A stretch of 64,000 nt of DNA, taken from assembly GCF_900107045.1 (NCBI RefSeq), contig NZ_FNON01000001.1:186001-250000 (forward strand), written 5' to 3'. Below, in pieces: positions 17,084 through 27,438 of the stretch. This DNA comes from Amycolatopsis xylanica (GTDB taxonomy: Bacteria; Actinomycetota; Actinomycetes; Mycobacteriales; Pseudonocardiaceae). Within the stretch, counting starts at the first letter, position 1; the number at the start of each line of letters is the position of its first letter. The notes beneath the pieces were generated by a model. The model worked only from the letters and a program-made list of their open reading frames with translations. It was not told where the DNA came from and made no database searches. Made by a program: the position numbers and the translations under genes.

Positions 17084-17766
17084 GCCTGGCCGCCGAGGTC
17101 ACCGAAACCTTCGAACAGCTGCGGGAAACAGTCGCCGCACTGCACGGCGAGCTGACCCGGTACGAGCTGGTCATCTGGACCGCGGGGAACATCTCGGCCC
17201 GTGTGCCCGGCCAGGACCTGATGGTGATCAAGCCGTCCGGGGTCGCCTACGACGACCTGTCCGCGGCCACGATGGTCGTCACCGATCTGCACGGAAACCT
17301 GGTGCAGGGCGAACTCGCGCCGTCATCGGACACCGCCGCGCACGCGTACGTGTACCGGCACATGCCCGAGGTCGGGGGAGTCGTGCACACGCATTCGACC
17401 TACGCGACCGCGTGGGCGGCACGGGGCGAACCGATCCCGTGCGTGCTCACCATGATCGCCGACGAGTTCGGCGGCGAGATCCCGGTCGGCCCGTTCGCGC
17501 TGATCGGCGACGACTCGATCGGCCGGGGCATTGTCGAAACGCTCAAGTGGAGCCGGTCGCCCGCGGTGCTGATGCGCAACCACGGCCCGTTCACCATCGG
17601 CCGGACGGCGCGCGACGCGGTCAAGGCAGCGGTGATGGTCGAGGACGTCGCGCGGACCGTCCACAAGTCCTATCAGCTCGGCACTCCGGAACCACTGTCC
17701 GAACAGGACGTCGACCGGCTGTACGCGCGCTATCAGAACGTCTATGGGCAGCAAGGAGAAAAGTGA
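17080..17766 (+). CDS. araD: L-ribulose-5-phosphate 4-epimerase
   Basis: A 228-residue class II aldolase-fold enzyme that converts L-ribulose 5-phosphate to D-xylulose 5-phosphate, feeding the pentose phosphate pathway. The family features are [20 protein letters not shown], the acidic residue within [13 protein letters not shown], the zinc-binding [11 protein letters not shown] and the third histidine in RNHGPFTIG. The length matches AraD. It overlaps both neighbours by four bases (ATGA with araB, GTGA with araA), which indicates tight translational coupling of the three catabolic enzymes. Confidence 0.96.
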   Translation: MSLAAEVTETFEQLRETVAALHGELTRYELVIWTAGNISARVPGQDLMVIKPSGVAYDDLSAATMVVTDLHGNLVQGELAPSSDTAAHAYVYRHMPEVGGVVHTHSTYATAWAARGEPIPCVLTMIADEFGGEIPVGPFALIGDDSIGRGIVETLKWSRSPAVLMRNHGPFTIGRTARDAVKAAVMVEDVARTVHKSYQLGTPEPLSEQDVDRLYARYQNVYGQQGEK

Positions 17767-19268
17767 ACACCCAGCGCAAGACCGAGGTCTGGTTCCTCAC
17801 CGGCAGCCAGTCGCTCTACGGTGAGGAAACGCTCGCCCAGGTCGCGGGCCAGTCGCTCCAGATCCAGCGGATGCTCGCCGACTCGGGCCGGGTGTCGGCC
17901 GAGATCGTCGGCAAGCCGGTGCTCACCGAAGCGGCGGCCATCCGCCGGGTGATGCTCGAAGCCAACGCCGACGAGGCGTGCGTGGGCGTGATCGCGTGGA
18001 TGCACACTTTCTCGCCCGCGAAGATGTGGATCAGCGGTCTCGACGCGTTGCGCAAACCGTTGCTGCATCTGCACACCCAGCTCAACGAGGCGTTGCCGTG
18101 GCAGTCCATCGACATGGACTTCATGAACCTCAACCAGGCCGCGCACGGTGACCGCGAGTTCGGCTACATCCAGACCCGGCTCGGCGTGCCGCGCAAGACC
18201 GTCGCCGGGCACGCGGCCGACCCGGCGGTGGCCACTCGCGTCGACGACTGGGTCAGGGCGGCCGTCGGCCGCCAGGCGCTCGGCTCGCTCAAGCTCGCCC
18301 GCTTCGGGGACAACATGCGCGACGTCGCCGTCACCGACGGGGACAAGGTCGAGGCCGAGCTGAAGTTCGGCGTGTCGGTGAACACCTATGGCGTCAACGA
18401 TCTGGTCGCGGTGGTCGACGAGGTGACCGACGACGAGATCGACAAGCTCGTCACCGAGTACTGCGACACCTACACGATCGCGTTCGAACTGCACAGGGGC
18501 GGCGAACGGCATGGCTCGCTGCGGTACGCGGCCCGGCTCGAACTGGGGATGCGGACGTTCCTTACCCGCGGCGGGTTCGGTGCCTTCACGACGAACTTTG
18601 AGGACTTGGGCGGGCTGCGCCAGTTGCCCGGTATCGCCGTGCAACGACTGATGGCCGACGGTTACGGCTTTGGCGGCGAAGGCGACTGGAAGACGTCGGC
18701 GTTGCTTGCTGCGGTCAAGGCGATGGGCCGCGGCTCCCAGCGTGGAACGTCCTTTATGGAGGATTACACCTACCATTTCGGCCCTGGTGAGGCGAAGATC
18801 CTCGGCGCACACATGCTCGAGGTCTGCCCGAGCATCGCGGCGGCGCGGCCGTCGTGCGAGATCCACCCGCTCGGCATCGGCGGCCGGGAAGACCCCGTCC
18901 GGCTCGTGTTCGACGCCGCCCCGGGCGACGCGGTCATCATCGGCATGGCCGACCTCGGTGACCGCTTTCGCTTGGTGGCCAACGAAGTCGAGGTCGTGCC
19001 GCCGGACGAGCCGCTGCCGAACCTGCCGGTGGCGCGCGCGGTGTGGAAGCCCGCGCCTTCGCTCGCGACGTCCGCCGAGGCCTGGATCACCGCGGGCGGG
19101 CCGCATCACACGGTGCTCACCCAGGCCGTCGGCGCCGAGACGATCCGCGACTTCGCCACCATGCTCGACGTCGAGCTGCTGCTGATCGACCAGGCGACCA
19201 CCCCGGCCTCGATGGCCGACCGGATGCGCTGGAACCAGGCGTATTACCGCCTCGCACAAGGATTCTGA
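17763..19268 (+). CDS. araA: L-arabinose isomerase
   Basis: A 501-residue enzyme that converts L-arabinose to L-ribulose. It is full length for the family. The N-terminus [17 protein letters not shown], the segment [27 protein letters not shown] and [17 protein letters not shown] are near-universal in AraA. The Mn2+ site residues are in the region around [16 protein letters not shown] and the later [22 protein letters not shown] long open frame exists on the opposite strand, but only this one has family features. The start is the GTG that overlaps the araD stop. Confidence 0.98.
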   Translation: MNTQRKTEVWFLTGSQSLYGEETLAQVAGQSLQIQRMLADSGRVSAEIVGKPVLTEAAAIRRVMLEANADEACVGVIAWMHTFSPAKMWISGLDALRKPLLHLHTQLNEALPWQSIDMDFMNLNQAAHGDREFGYIQTRLGVPRKTVAGHAADPAVATRVDDWVRAAVGRQALGSLKLARFGDNMRDVAVTDGDKVEAELKFGVSVNTYGVNDLVAVVDEVTDDEIDKLVTEYCDTYTIAFELHRGGERHGSLRYAARLELGMRTFLTRGGFGAFTTNFEDLGGLRQLPGIAVQRLMADGYGFGGEGDWKTSALLAAVKAMGRGSQRGTSFMEDYTYHFGPGEAKILGAHMLEVCPSIAAARPSCEIHPLGIGGREDPVRLVFDAAPGDAVIIGMADLGDRFRLVANEVEVVPPDEPLPNLPVARAVWKPAPSLATSAEAWITAGGPHHTVLTQAVGAETIRDFATMLDVELLLIDQATTPASMADRMRWNQAYYRLAQGF

Positions 19269-19284
19269 GGACAGGAGAGGAACA

Positions 19285-20406
19285 ATGAGGTTCACGAAAC
19301 TGGCAGTCGGGGTCGCGCTGAGTGTCGCGCTCACGGCCTGCGGCTCGAGCACGAAGACGACCGAGCAGCAGGCGCCGGCCGGAGCCGCGGCCGCGGGCGG
19401 CCTCGTCGGCGTGACCATGCCGACCAAGTCGTCCGAGCGCTGGATCCACGACGGCGACAACATCAAGTCCGCGCTGGAGAAGCTGGGCTACAAGGTCGAC
19501 CTGCAGTACGCCGAGGACGACATCCCGACGCAGGTCAACCAGATCGAGAACCAGATCACCAAGGGCGCGAAGCTGCTGGTGATCGCCTCGATCGACGGCA
19601 CGGCCATCACCACCCAGCTGCAGGAGGCCGCCGACAAGAAGATCCCGGTCATCGCCTACGACCGGCTGATCCGCAACAGCCCCAACGTCGACTACTACGC
19701 GACCTTCGACAACTTCAAGGTCGGCGTGCAGCAGGCCACCTCACTGCTCACCGGGCTCAAGGTGCTCAAAGAGGACGGTTCGCCCGGCGACGCCAAGGGA
19801 CCGCTCAACGTCGAGCTCTTCGCCGGTTCGCCGGACGACAACAACGCGACGTTCTTCTTCAACGGCGCCATGTCCGTGCTCAAGCCGCACCTCGACAACG
19901 GCACGCTGGTCGTCAAGAGTGGACAGACGCAGTTCAACGTCGCGGCGATCCTGCGCTGGCAGCCCGCGACCGCACAGCGGCGCATGGAAGACCTGCTGAC
20001 CAAGACCTACAGCTCGGGCGCCAAGGTGCAGGGCGTGCTCTCGCCGTACGACGGGCTTTCGATCGGCATCCTGTCGGCACTCAAGAGCAACGGCTACGGC
20101 ACGGCGGGCCAGCCGTATCCGGTCGTCACCGGGCAGGACGCCGAGATCGCGTCGGTCAAGTCGATCATCGCCGGTGAGCAGTACTCGACCATCTTCAAGG
20201 ACACCCGCAAGCTCGCCGAGGTCACGGTCAAGATGGCCGACGCGGTGCTCAAGGGCGGCAAGGCCGAGGCCAACAACACCACCGACTACAACAACGGCGT
20301 GAAGGTGGTCCCGTCGTACCTGCTGCAGCCGGTCATCCTGAACAAGGGCAACTACCAGAAGGAACTCATCGACTCGGGCTACTACACCGCGGACCAGCTG
20401 AAGTAG
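19285..20406 (+). CDS. chvE: Multiple-sugar ABC importer binding lipoprotein (ChvE-like)
   Basis: A 373-residue lipoprotein with lipobox VALTAC. The mature part resembles ChvE/Mms[74 protein letters not shown] and [17 protein letters not shown]. ChvE-type systems take up L-arabinose, D-galactose, D-xylose and related aldoses. It follows araA by 16 bp with an AGGAGAGG ribosome site and no visible promoter, so it is part of the ara operon. This is the second pentose importer in the locus. Confidence 0.93.
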   Translation: MRFTKLAVGVALSVALTACGSSTKTTEQQAPAGAAAAGGLVGVTMPTKSSERWIHDGDNIKSALEKLGYKVDLQYAEDDIPTQVNQIENQITKGAKLLVIASIDGTAITTQLQEAADKKIPVIAYDRLIRNSPNVDYYATFDNFKVGVQQATSLLTGLKVLKEDGSPGDAKGPLNVELFAGSPDDNNATFFFNGAMSVLKPHLDNGTLVVKSGQTQFNVAAILRWQPATAQRRMEDLLTKTYSSGAKVQGVLSPYDGLSIGILSALKSNGYGTAGQPYPVVTGQDAEIASVKSIIAGEQYSTIFKDTRKLAEVTVKMADAVLKGGKAEANNTTDYNNGVKVVPSYLLQPVILNKGNYQKELIDSGYYTADQLK

Positions 20407-20411
20407 GGGCC

Positions 20412-21926
<1,515 letters not shown>

Positions 21927-21929
21927 ACC

Positions 21930-23153
21930 GTGACCATCACGTCCCCCGTCGACAGCGCGCCGGAAGTGGCGAGGCCCGAAGCGCCGAAACGGATCTCGTT
22001 CAACCCGCGCCAGAGCGGCATCTACGTCGCGTTCGCGTTGATCGTCGTGCTGTTCTCGATCCTCACCGGCGGCGCGCTGCTGGAACCGCAGAACATCTCG
22101 AACCTGATCGTGCAGAACTCGTACGTGCTGATCCTGGCGATCGGCATGATCCTGATCATCATCGCCGGGCACATCGACCTCTCCGCCGGTTCGGTGGTGG
22201 CGCTGACCGGCGCGATCTCGGCCGTGCTGATGGTGAACCTGCACGTGGCGTGGCCGCTCGCGCTGCTGATCACCCTGCTCGCCGGCGCGGCGATCGGGGC
22301 GTGGCAGGGATATTGGGTCGCCTACTTCGGGTTGCCCGCGTTCATCGTGACGCTCGCCGGGATGCTGATCTTCCGCGCGCTGACGTTGACCGTGCTCGGT
22401 AATCAGGGGATCGGCCCATTCCCCGACGCGGTGCGGACGCTGGCGAACGGGTTCACCGGCGGCTATCTCGGCAACATCGGCCTCGGCCCGCTCGGCGGCG
22501 CCGACCTGGTGAGCCTGCTGATCGGCATCGCGGTCATCGCGGGCGCGATCATGTCGCAGTCACGCAAGCGCGCGGCGCGGCAGCGCTATCTGCAGGAGGT
22601 CGACCCGCTGCCGATGTTCGTGCTGAAGATCGCGGCGGCCGCGCTGGTCGTGCTGTTCGTCGTGGTGCAGCTGGCCAGGTACAAGAACCTGCCGTGGGTG
22701 CTGATACTGCTGTCGGTGCTGGTGATCGGCTACTCGGTGGTGACGACGCGCGCGGTGTTCGGGCGGCACATCTACGCGATCGGCGGCAACCTGCAGGCCG
22801 CCACGCTCTCTGGCGTGAAGGTCAAGGCGGTGACGTTCTGGATCTTCGTGAACATGGGCGTGCTGGCCTCGCTCGCCGGGATCATCGTCGCCGGGCGGCT
22901 CAACCAGGCGGGCCCGACGGCCGGGACGATGTTCGAGCTCGACGCCATCGCGGCCGCCTTCATCGGCGGCGCGGCCGTGCAGGGCGGGGTCGGCAAGGTG
23001 ATCGGCGCGATCACCGGCGGGCTGATCATGGGCGTGATCAACAACGGCATGTCCCTGATCGGCGCGCCGACCGAGAGCGTCAACCTGGTGAAGGGCTTCG
23101 TGCTGCTCGCCGCCGTCGCCTACGACGTGTGGACGAAACGCCGCGCCCGCTGA
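21930..23153 (+). CDS. gguB: Multiple-sugar ABC importer permease (GguB/MmsB-like)
   Basis: A 407-residue permease with about ten hydrophobic helices. After a short cytoplasmic N-terminus come LILAIGMILIIIAGHIDLSAGSVVALTGA (CUT2 loop) and FIVTLAGMLIFRALTLTVLG. A charged central loop with SQSRKRAARQRYLQEVDPLPMF is characteristic of the longer MmsB/XylH-like permeases, and FELDAIAAAFIGGAAVQGGVG follows. The GTG start is four bases from the upstream stop. It is the last gene of the ara operon; a large hairpin follows 63 bp downstream. Confidence 0.94.
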   Translation: MTITSPVDSAPEVARPEAPKRISFNPRQSGIYVAFALIVVLFSILTGGALLEPQNISNLIVQNSYVLILAIGMILIIIAGHIDLSAGSVVALTGAISAVLMVNLHVAWPLALLITLLAGAAIGAWQGYWVAYFGLPAFIVTLAGMLIFRALTLTVLGNQGIGPFPDAVRTLANGFTGGYLGNIGLGPLGGADLVSLLIGIAVIAGAIMSQSRKRAARQRYLQEVDPLPMFVLKIAAAALVVLFVVVQLARYKNLPWVLILLSVLVIGYSVVTTRAVFGRHIYAIGGNLQAATLSGVKVKAVTFWIFVNMGVLASLAGIIVAGRLNQAGPTAGTMFELDAIAAAFIGGAAVQGGVGKVIGAITGGLIMGVINNGMSLIGAPTESVNLVKGFVLLAAVAYDVWTKRRAR

Positions 23154-23216
23154 GGGACCTCGGAGGCGGGCATCACGCCGCCTGTCCGCCTCCGAGCCCG
23201 GGAGAGGTCCGGGGGA

Positions 23217-23283
23217 GGCCCGGGATAAAGCGGGCTTTATCCCGGGAAAAGCGTCCGGGATAAAGCCCGCTTTATCCCGGGCC
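23217..23283. terminator. Bidirectional terminator made of nested palindromes
   Basis: A perfect 29-bp stem with a 9-nt loop; each arm is itself a palindrome (CCGGGATAAAG/CTTTATCCCGG). It can therefore form either one long hairpin or two short ones. It lies between the convergent ara operon and second lacI gene, and contains the lacI stop codon. Confidence 0.85.
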
Positions 23284-24270
23284 GGTGCTCGAGCGGACCA
23301 CCAGCTCGGTCGGCACCATGATCGACACCGGCTCTCCGCGCCCGCCCGTGATCTCGGCCAGCAGCGCGCCCACGGCTTGGCGGCCCACCTCGCCGAACGA
23401 CTGCCGCACCGTGGTCAGCGGCGGCCAGAAATGCGCGGCCTCGTCCATGTCGTCGAACCCGACGACGCTCACGTCACCCGGCACGGTCCGGCCGAGTTCG
23501 TGGAGCGCCCGCAACAACCCCAGCGCCATCTGGTCGTTGGCCGCGAACACTGCGGTGGCCGAGGCGTCCAGCCGAAGGCCGTGCGCGTACCCCGACGCCG
23601 CCGACCAATCGCCGGTGACCACCGGCGGAACCTCGCGGCCCGCGCGGGAAAGCGTTGCCTGCCAAGAATCCCGCCGTCGTTCGGCCGCGTAGGACTGGGG
23701 CGGGCCCGCGATGTGCCAGACCGTGCGGTGGCCGAGGTCGAGCAGATGCTGGGTCGCGGCGGCGGCGCCCGCGGCCTGGTCGAAGTCGACGACGGGAAGG
23801 TCGCGGCGTCCGCCCGCGTCGATGACGACCACCGGAAGTCCTTGGGGCAGCTCGATCTCGCTCTCGTTGAGCTGGTGCTGCTCGATCAGGATGATGACGC
23901 CGTCCACCGCCTGCTCGTCGAGACGGCTGAAGGCGCCCGCCACCTCGCCCTGCGACGGCCGGTCCACCGGCATGAGCACGATCGAAAAGCCTTCCGCGGC
24001 CGCCGCGGCCGTGACGGCTTCGAGGGTGCGGCTGTTGCCGAAGGTGGACAGCGCCGAGATGATCACGCCGATGCTCGAGAACCGGCCGTTGCGCAACGCC
24101 CGCGCGGCGCTGTTCGGCCGGTAGCCGACGCGGCGCATCGCGGCGAGCACGCGTTCGCGGGTGGCCTCGTCGACGTTCGTCTTGCCGTTGGCGACCCGGG
24201 ACACGGTCTGGCCCGAGACCCCGGCCTCCTTCGCCACGTCGGCCATCGACGGTGTGCGGGCCACGGTCAC
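23272..24270 (-). CDS. LacI-family repressor of the galactan-utilisation operon
   Basis: A 332-residue regulator. The helix-turn-helix reads PSMADVAKEAGVSGQTVSRVANG, with hinge VGYRPNSAARALRNG, and the effector domain ends DDMDEAAHFWPPLTTVRQSFGEVGRQAVG. It is divergent from the CUT1 importer operon, and two TGTTNACGTNAACA-type dyads lie in the 84-bp shared intergenic region, so it probably controls both directions. The likely inducer is a galacto-oligosaccharide, inferred from the adjacent glycosidases. The start used is GTG 24270; an internal Met eight codons later is possible. Confidence 0.93.
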   Translation of the reverse strand: MTVARTPSMADVAKEAGVSGQTVSRVANGKTNVDEATRERVLAAMRRVGYRPNSAARALRNGRFSSIGVIISALSTFGNSRTLEAVTAAAAAEGFSIVLMPVDRPSQGEVAGAFSRLDEQAVDGVIILIEQHQLNESEIELPQGLPVVVIDAGGRRDLPVVDFDQAAGAAAATQHLLDLGHRTVWHIAGPPQSYAAERRRDSWQATLSRAGREVPPVVTGDWSAASGYAHGLRLDASATAVFAANDQMALGLLRALHELGRTVPGDVSVVGFDDMDEAAHFWPPLTTVRQSFGEVGRQAVGALLAEITGGRGEPVSIMVPTELVVRSSTGPG

Positions 24271-24288
24271 TCCTCGCTGATCCTGGAC

Positions 24289-24304
24289 ATGTTTACGTCA
24301 ACAC
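24289..24304. promoter_or_regulatory. LacI-type operator (galactan box 1)
   Basis: ATGTTTACGTCAACAC, an imperfect dyad with centre ACGT, lies 18 bp upstream of the lacI GTG. It differs from the arabinose boxes, so the two LacI regulators have separate target sequences. Confidence 0.8.
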
Positions 24305-24322
24305 GTTAGCATCGGCCGCCGC

Positions 24323-24338
24323 ATGTTCACGTAAACAT
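24323..24338. promoter_or_regulatory. LacI-type operator (galactan box 2)
   Basis: ATGTTCACGTAAACAT, a 16-bp dyad with one mismatched pair, ends 16 bp before the first permease ATG. Its centre is 34 bp from that of box 1, so two dimers could bind on nearly the same face of the helix. Confidence 0.82.
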
Positions 24339-24354
24339 CCACGCCGGAGGGACG

Positions 24355-25239
24355 ATGTCGTCCACAGCGCTCAAGGCACGCCAGTGGCGTGGCTGGCTCT
24401 TCGTCGCCCCGTTCATCGTGGTGTTCGCGCTGGTCTTCCTCGCCCCGATCGGCTACGCGTTCGGCCTCAGCCTCTTTCGTGACCAGGCGTTCTTCGGCGG
24501 GACGACGTTCGTCGGCGCCGACAACTACACCCAGGTGCTCGCCGACCCGAAGTTCTGGGAGTCCTTCCGCCGGGTGCTGGTGTTCCTCGCCGTGCAGGTG
24601 CCGATCATGCTGGTGCTCGCGCTGATCGCGGCGCTGGCGATCGACAGCGCGCGGCTGCACGCGGCCGGCTTCTTCCGCGTGGTGATCTTCCTGCCGTACG
24701 CGGTGCCCGCCGTGGTCGCCGCGCTGATGTGGGGCTTCATCTACGGTGACCACTTCGGACTCGCGGCCGACCTGAACCACCTGCTCGGCCGCGATGTGGT
24801 GAAACCGTTGTCGGACAACTGGATGCTCGCGTCCATCGGGAACGTCGTCACCTGGGAGTTCGTGGGCTACAACATGCTCATCTTCTACTCCGCGCTGAAG
24901 GTGATCCCCGGCGAACTCTTCGAGGCGGCGGCGATCGATGGCGCGGGCGCGTTCCGGACCGTGTTCAGCATCAAGCTGCCCGCACTGCGCGGCGCGATCG
25001 TGATCGCCACCATCTTCTCGATCATCGGCAGCTTCCAGCTGTTCAACGAGCCCAACATCATGCGCACGCTGGTGCCCAACGTGATCGGCACCTTCTACAC
25101 GCCGAACATGTACGCCTACAACCTGTCCTTCGGCGGCCAGCAGTACAACTACTCCGCCACCGTCGCGATCGTGATGGGCGTGATCACCGCGATCATCGCC
25201 TACGTCGTGCAGCTGCGCGGCACCCGGAGGGAACTGTGA
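24355..25239 (+). CDS. CUT1 sugar ABC importer permease (MalF type)
   Basis: A 294-residue membrane protein with six predicted helices. The first is WLFVAPFIVVFALVFLAPIGYAF. The EAA loop that contacts the ATPase is ELFEAAAIDGAGAFRTVFSIKLP. It is short for MalF, as usual in oligosaccharide CUT1 systems. With the next permease and the lipoprotein it would form an importer for the oligosaccharides released by the secreted GH30 enzyme. No ATPase gene is present in the operon, so a shared MsiK-like ATPase from elsewhere must energise it. First gene of the operon, directly after the operator. Confidence 0.93.
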   Translation: MSSTALKARQWRGWLFVAPFIVVFALVFLAPIGYAFGLSLFRDQAFFGGTTFVGADNYTQVLADPKFWESFRRVLVFLAVQVPIMLVLALIAALAIDSARLHAAGFFRVVIFLPYAVPAVVAALMWGFIYGDHFGLAADLNHLLGRDVVKPLSDNWMLASIGNVVTWEFVGYNMLIFYSALKVIPGELFEAAAIDGAGAFRTVFSIKLPALRGAIVIATIFSIIGSFQLFNEPNIMRTLVPNVIGTFYTPNMYAYNLSFGGQQYNYSATVAIVMGVITAIIAYVVQLRGTRREL

Positions 25240-26084
25240 CGCGGCCACGGAAATCACGCGCCCTCACCGCGGTGATGGCGCTGTACCTCGTCTACACCCT
25301 CGTGCCGTTGCTCTGGCTGATCATCAACGCGACCAAGACGCAGGCCGCGCTGTTCACCACGTCCGGGCTGTCCTTCGGCGGCCCGTTCGCGTTGTTCGAC
25401 AACATCGGCCAGACGTTCACCTACCACGACGGGATCTTCTTTCGCTGGCTGGGCAACACTTTGCTCTACGTCGTCGTCGGCGCAGGCGGCGCGACGATCC
25501 TCGCCACCGCCGCGGGCTACGGGCTCGCGAAGTACCGGTTCCCCGGCCGCCGCGCGGTGTTCGCGGTCGTGCTCGGCGCGGTCGCCGTCCCCGGCACGGC
25601 GCTGGCCGTGCCGACGTTCCTGCTGTTCAGCAAGCTCGGGCTGACCAACACGCCACTGGCCATCATCATCCCGTCGCTGATCAGCCCGTTCGGCCTCTAT
25701 CTCATCTGGGTGTACGCCGCGGATGCCATCCCCGACGAGCTTCTCGAGGCCGCGCGGATCGACGGCGCGGGGGAGATCCGGATCTTCCTCACGGTGACCC
25801 TGCGCCAGCTGGTGCCGGGCATCGTCACGGTCGCTTTGTTCACGATGGTCCAGACCTGGAACAACTACTTCCTCCCGCTGATCATGCTCAGCGAGCCGAA
25901 GTGGTATCCGCTGACCGTCGGCCTCAACCAGTGGAGCGCGCAGGCGAACGGCGCGGGCGCGCAGCCGATCTTCAACCTGGTGCTCACCGGTTCGCTGCTC
26001 ACCATCATTCCTCTCGTTCTCGCTTTCCTGCTCATGCAACGGTTCTGGCAGTCAGGGCTGAGCGCGGGCAGCGTCAAGCAATAA
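25236..26084 (+). CDS. CUT1 sugar ABC importer permease (MalG type)
   Basis: A 282-residue membrane protein with six helices. LYLVYTLVPLLWLIINATKTQ at the N-terminus, AAGYGLAKYRFPGRRAVF, and the EAA loop PDELLEAARIDGAGEIRIFLTVTL are typical of MalG-like subunits. The GTG start overlaps the upstream stop (GTGA). It forms the second half of the transmembrane channel with its neighbour. Confidence 0.93.
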   Translation: MTRPRKSRALTAVMALYLVYTLVPLLWLIINATKTQAALFTTSGLSFGGPFALFDNIGQTFTYHDGIFFRWLGNTLLYVVVGAGGATILATAAGYGLAKYRFPGRRAVFAVVLGAVAVPGTALAVPTFLLFSKLGLTNTPLAIIIPSLISPFGLYLIWVYAADAIPDELLEAARIDGAGEIRIFLTVTLRQLVPGIVTVALFTMVQTWNNYFLPLIMLSEPKWYPLTVGLNQWSAQANGAGAQPIFNLVLTGSLLTIIPLVLAFLLMQRFWQSGLSAGSVKQ

Positions 26085-26098
26085 GGAAAGGACATTCG

Positions 26099-27418
26099 AT
26101 GTCGCGCATTCGCAGTCGTGTCAGGGCGGCCGCCGCCGTGGCACTGGCGGCAACATTGGCCGCCTGCTCGTCCGGAACCACACCGGCGGGCAATCAGGAT
26201 TCCATCGACGCTGCCTTGAAAGCCGGCGGGACGATCACCTATTGGAGCTGGACGCCGTCGGCCAAGGACCAGGTCGCCGCGTTCGAGAAGGAATACCCGA
26301 ATGTCAAGGTCAACTACGTCAACGCGGGCACTAACAAGGAGGAGTACACCAAGCTCCAGAACGCGATCAAGGCGGGCTCCGGTGGTCCGGACGTCGCGCA
26401 GATCGAGTACTACGCGCTCCCGCAGTTCGCGCTGACCGACGCGCTGGTGAATCTCGACCAGTATGGCTTCGGAGCGTTCGAAAAGGACTACAGCGCTTCG
26501 ACCTGGTCGAGTATCCGCGTGAACAACGGCACCTACGGCCTGCCGCAGGACTCCGGCCCGATGGCCTTGTTCTACAACAAGGAGGTCTTCGACAAGTACG
26601 GCATCGCCGTGCCGAAGACCTGGGACGAGTACGTCGACGCGGCCAAGAAGCTGCACACCGCCGACCCGGCCAAGTACATCACGGCCGACACCGGCGACCC
26701 CGGTTTCGCGCTGAGCATGATCTGGCAGGCTGGCGGGCGGCCGTTCACCACCGACGGCCGGAACGTGAAGATCAACCTGGCCGACGCGGGCGCCAAGAAG
26801 TGGACCGCGACGTGGAGCAAACTGCTCGAGGGCAAGCTGCTCGCGCCGGTCAAGGAGTGGTCGGACGACTGGTTCCGCTCGCTCGGCGACGGCACGGTCG
26901 CCTCGCTGGTCACCGGCGCCTGGATGCCGAGCAACTTCATGTCCTCGGTCCCCGGAGGCGCCGGAAAGTGGGCCGTGGCGCCGATGCCGACCTATGACGG
27001 TCAGCCGGTCACCGCGGAAAATGGCGGCAGCACGCAGTCTGTGGTGAAGCAGAGCGCCAATCCGGCGCTCGCCGCGGCTTTCGTGCGCTGGCTCAACCAC
27101 GGCAACGGTGTCAAGCCGTTCATCGACGGCGGCGGATTTCCCGCCACCACAGCGGATCTGAGCTCCCCGGCGTTCACCGACGAAGCCGTGCCGTACTTCG
27201 GCGGGCAGAAGATCAACCAGGTGCTGACCGAGGCCTCGAAGACGGTCGCGAAGGGCTGGAGCTACCTGCCGTACCAGACATATGCCAACAGCGTCTTCAG
27301 CGACACCGTCGGCAAGGCCTACCTGAGCGGCACCGGGCTCGACGCGGGACTGGCCGCCTGGCAGAAGGCGCTGGTGGACTATGGCAACCAGCAGGGCTTC
27401 ACGGTCAGCGCCGGATGA
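26099..27418 (+). CDS. CUT1 importer solute-binding lipoprotein
   Basis: A 439-residue lipoprotein: Arg-rich N-terminus, hydrophobic core, lipobox TLAAC, then an SBP_bac_1 domain. TYWSWTPSAKDQVAAFEKEYPNVK, DVAQIEYYALPQFALTDALV, GLPQDSGPMALFYNKEVFDKYGI and the C-terminal LPYQTYANSVFSD are typical of oligosaccharide-binding proteins. The predicted ligand is a short galactan or arabinogalactan oligosaccharide, on the basis of its operon. The ATG follows AAGGAAAGG. Its stop overlaps an upstream ATG of the GH35 frame. Confidence 0.92.
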   Translation: MSRIRSRVRAAAAVALAATLAACSSGTTPAGNQDSIDAALKAGGTITYWSWTPSAKDQVAAFEKEYPNVKVNYVNAGTNKEEYTKLQNAIKAGSGGPDVAQIEYYALPQFALTDALVNLDQYGFGAFEKDYSASTWSSIRVNNGTYGLPQDSGPMALFYNKEVFDKYGIAVPKTWDEYVDAAKKLHTADPAKYITADTGDPGFALSMIWQAGGRPFTTDGRNVKINLADAGAKKWTATWSKLLEGKLLAPVKEWSDDWFRSLGDGTVASLVTGAWMPSNFMSSVPGGAGKWAVAPMPTYDGQPVTAENGGSTQSVVKQSANPALAAAFVRWLNHGNGVKPFIDGGGFPATTADLSSPAFTDEAVPYFGGQKINQVLTEASKTVAKGWSYLPYQTYANSVFSDTVGKAYLSGTGLDAGLAAWQKALVDYGNQQGFTVSAG

Positions 27419-27438
27419 CCGACCGAGAAGGAACCGCG

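Noticed and set aside
17742..19466. A long open frame antisense to araA
   Set aside because: It mirrors the high third-position GC of araA and is Arg/Val/His-rich without domains; araA itself is unambiguous.
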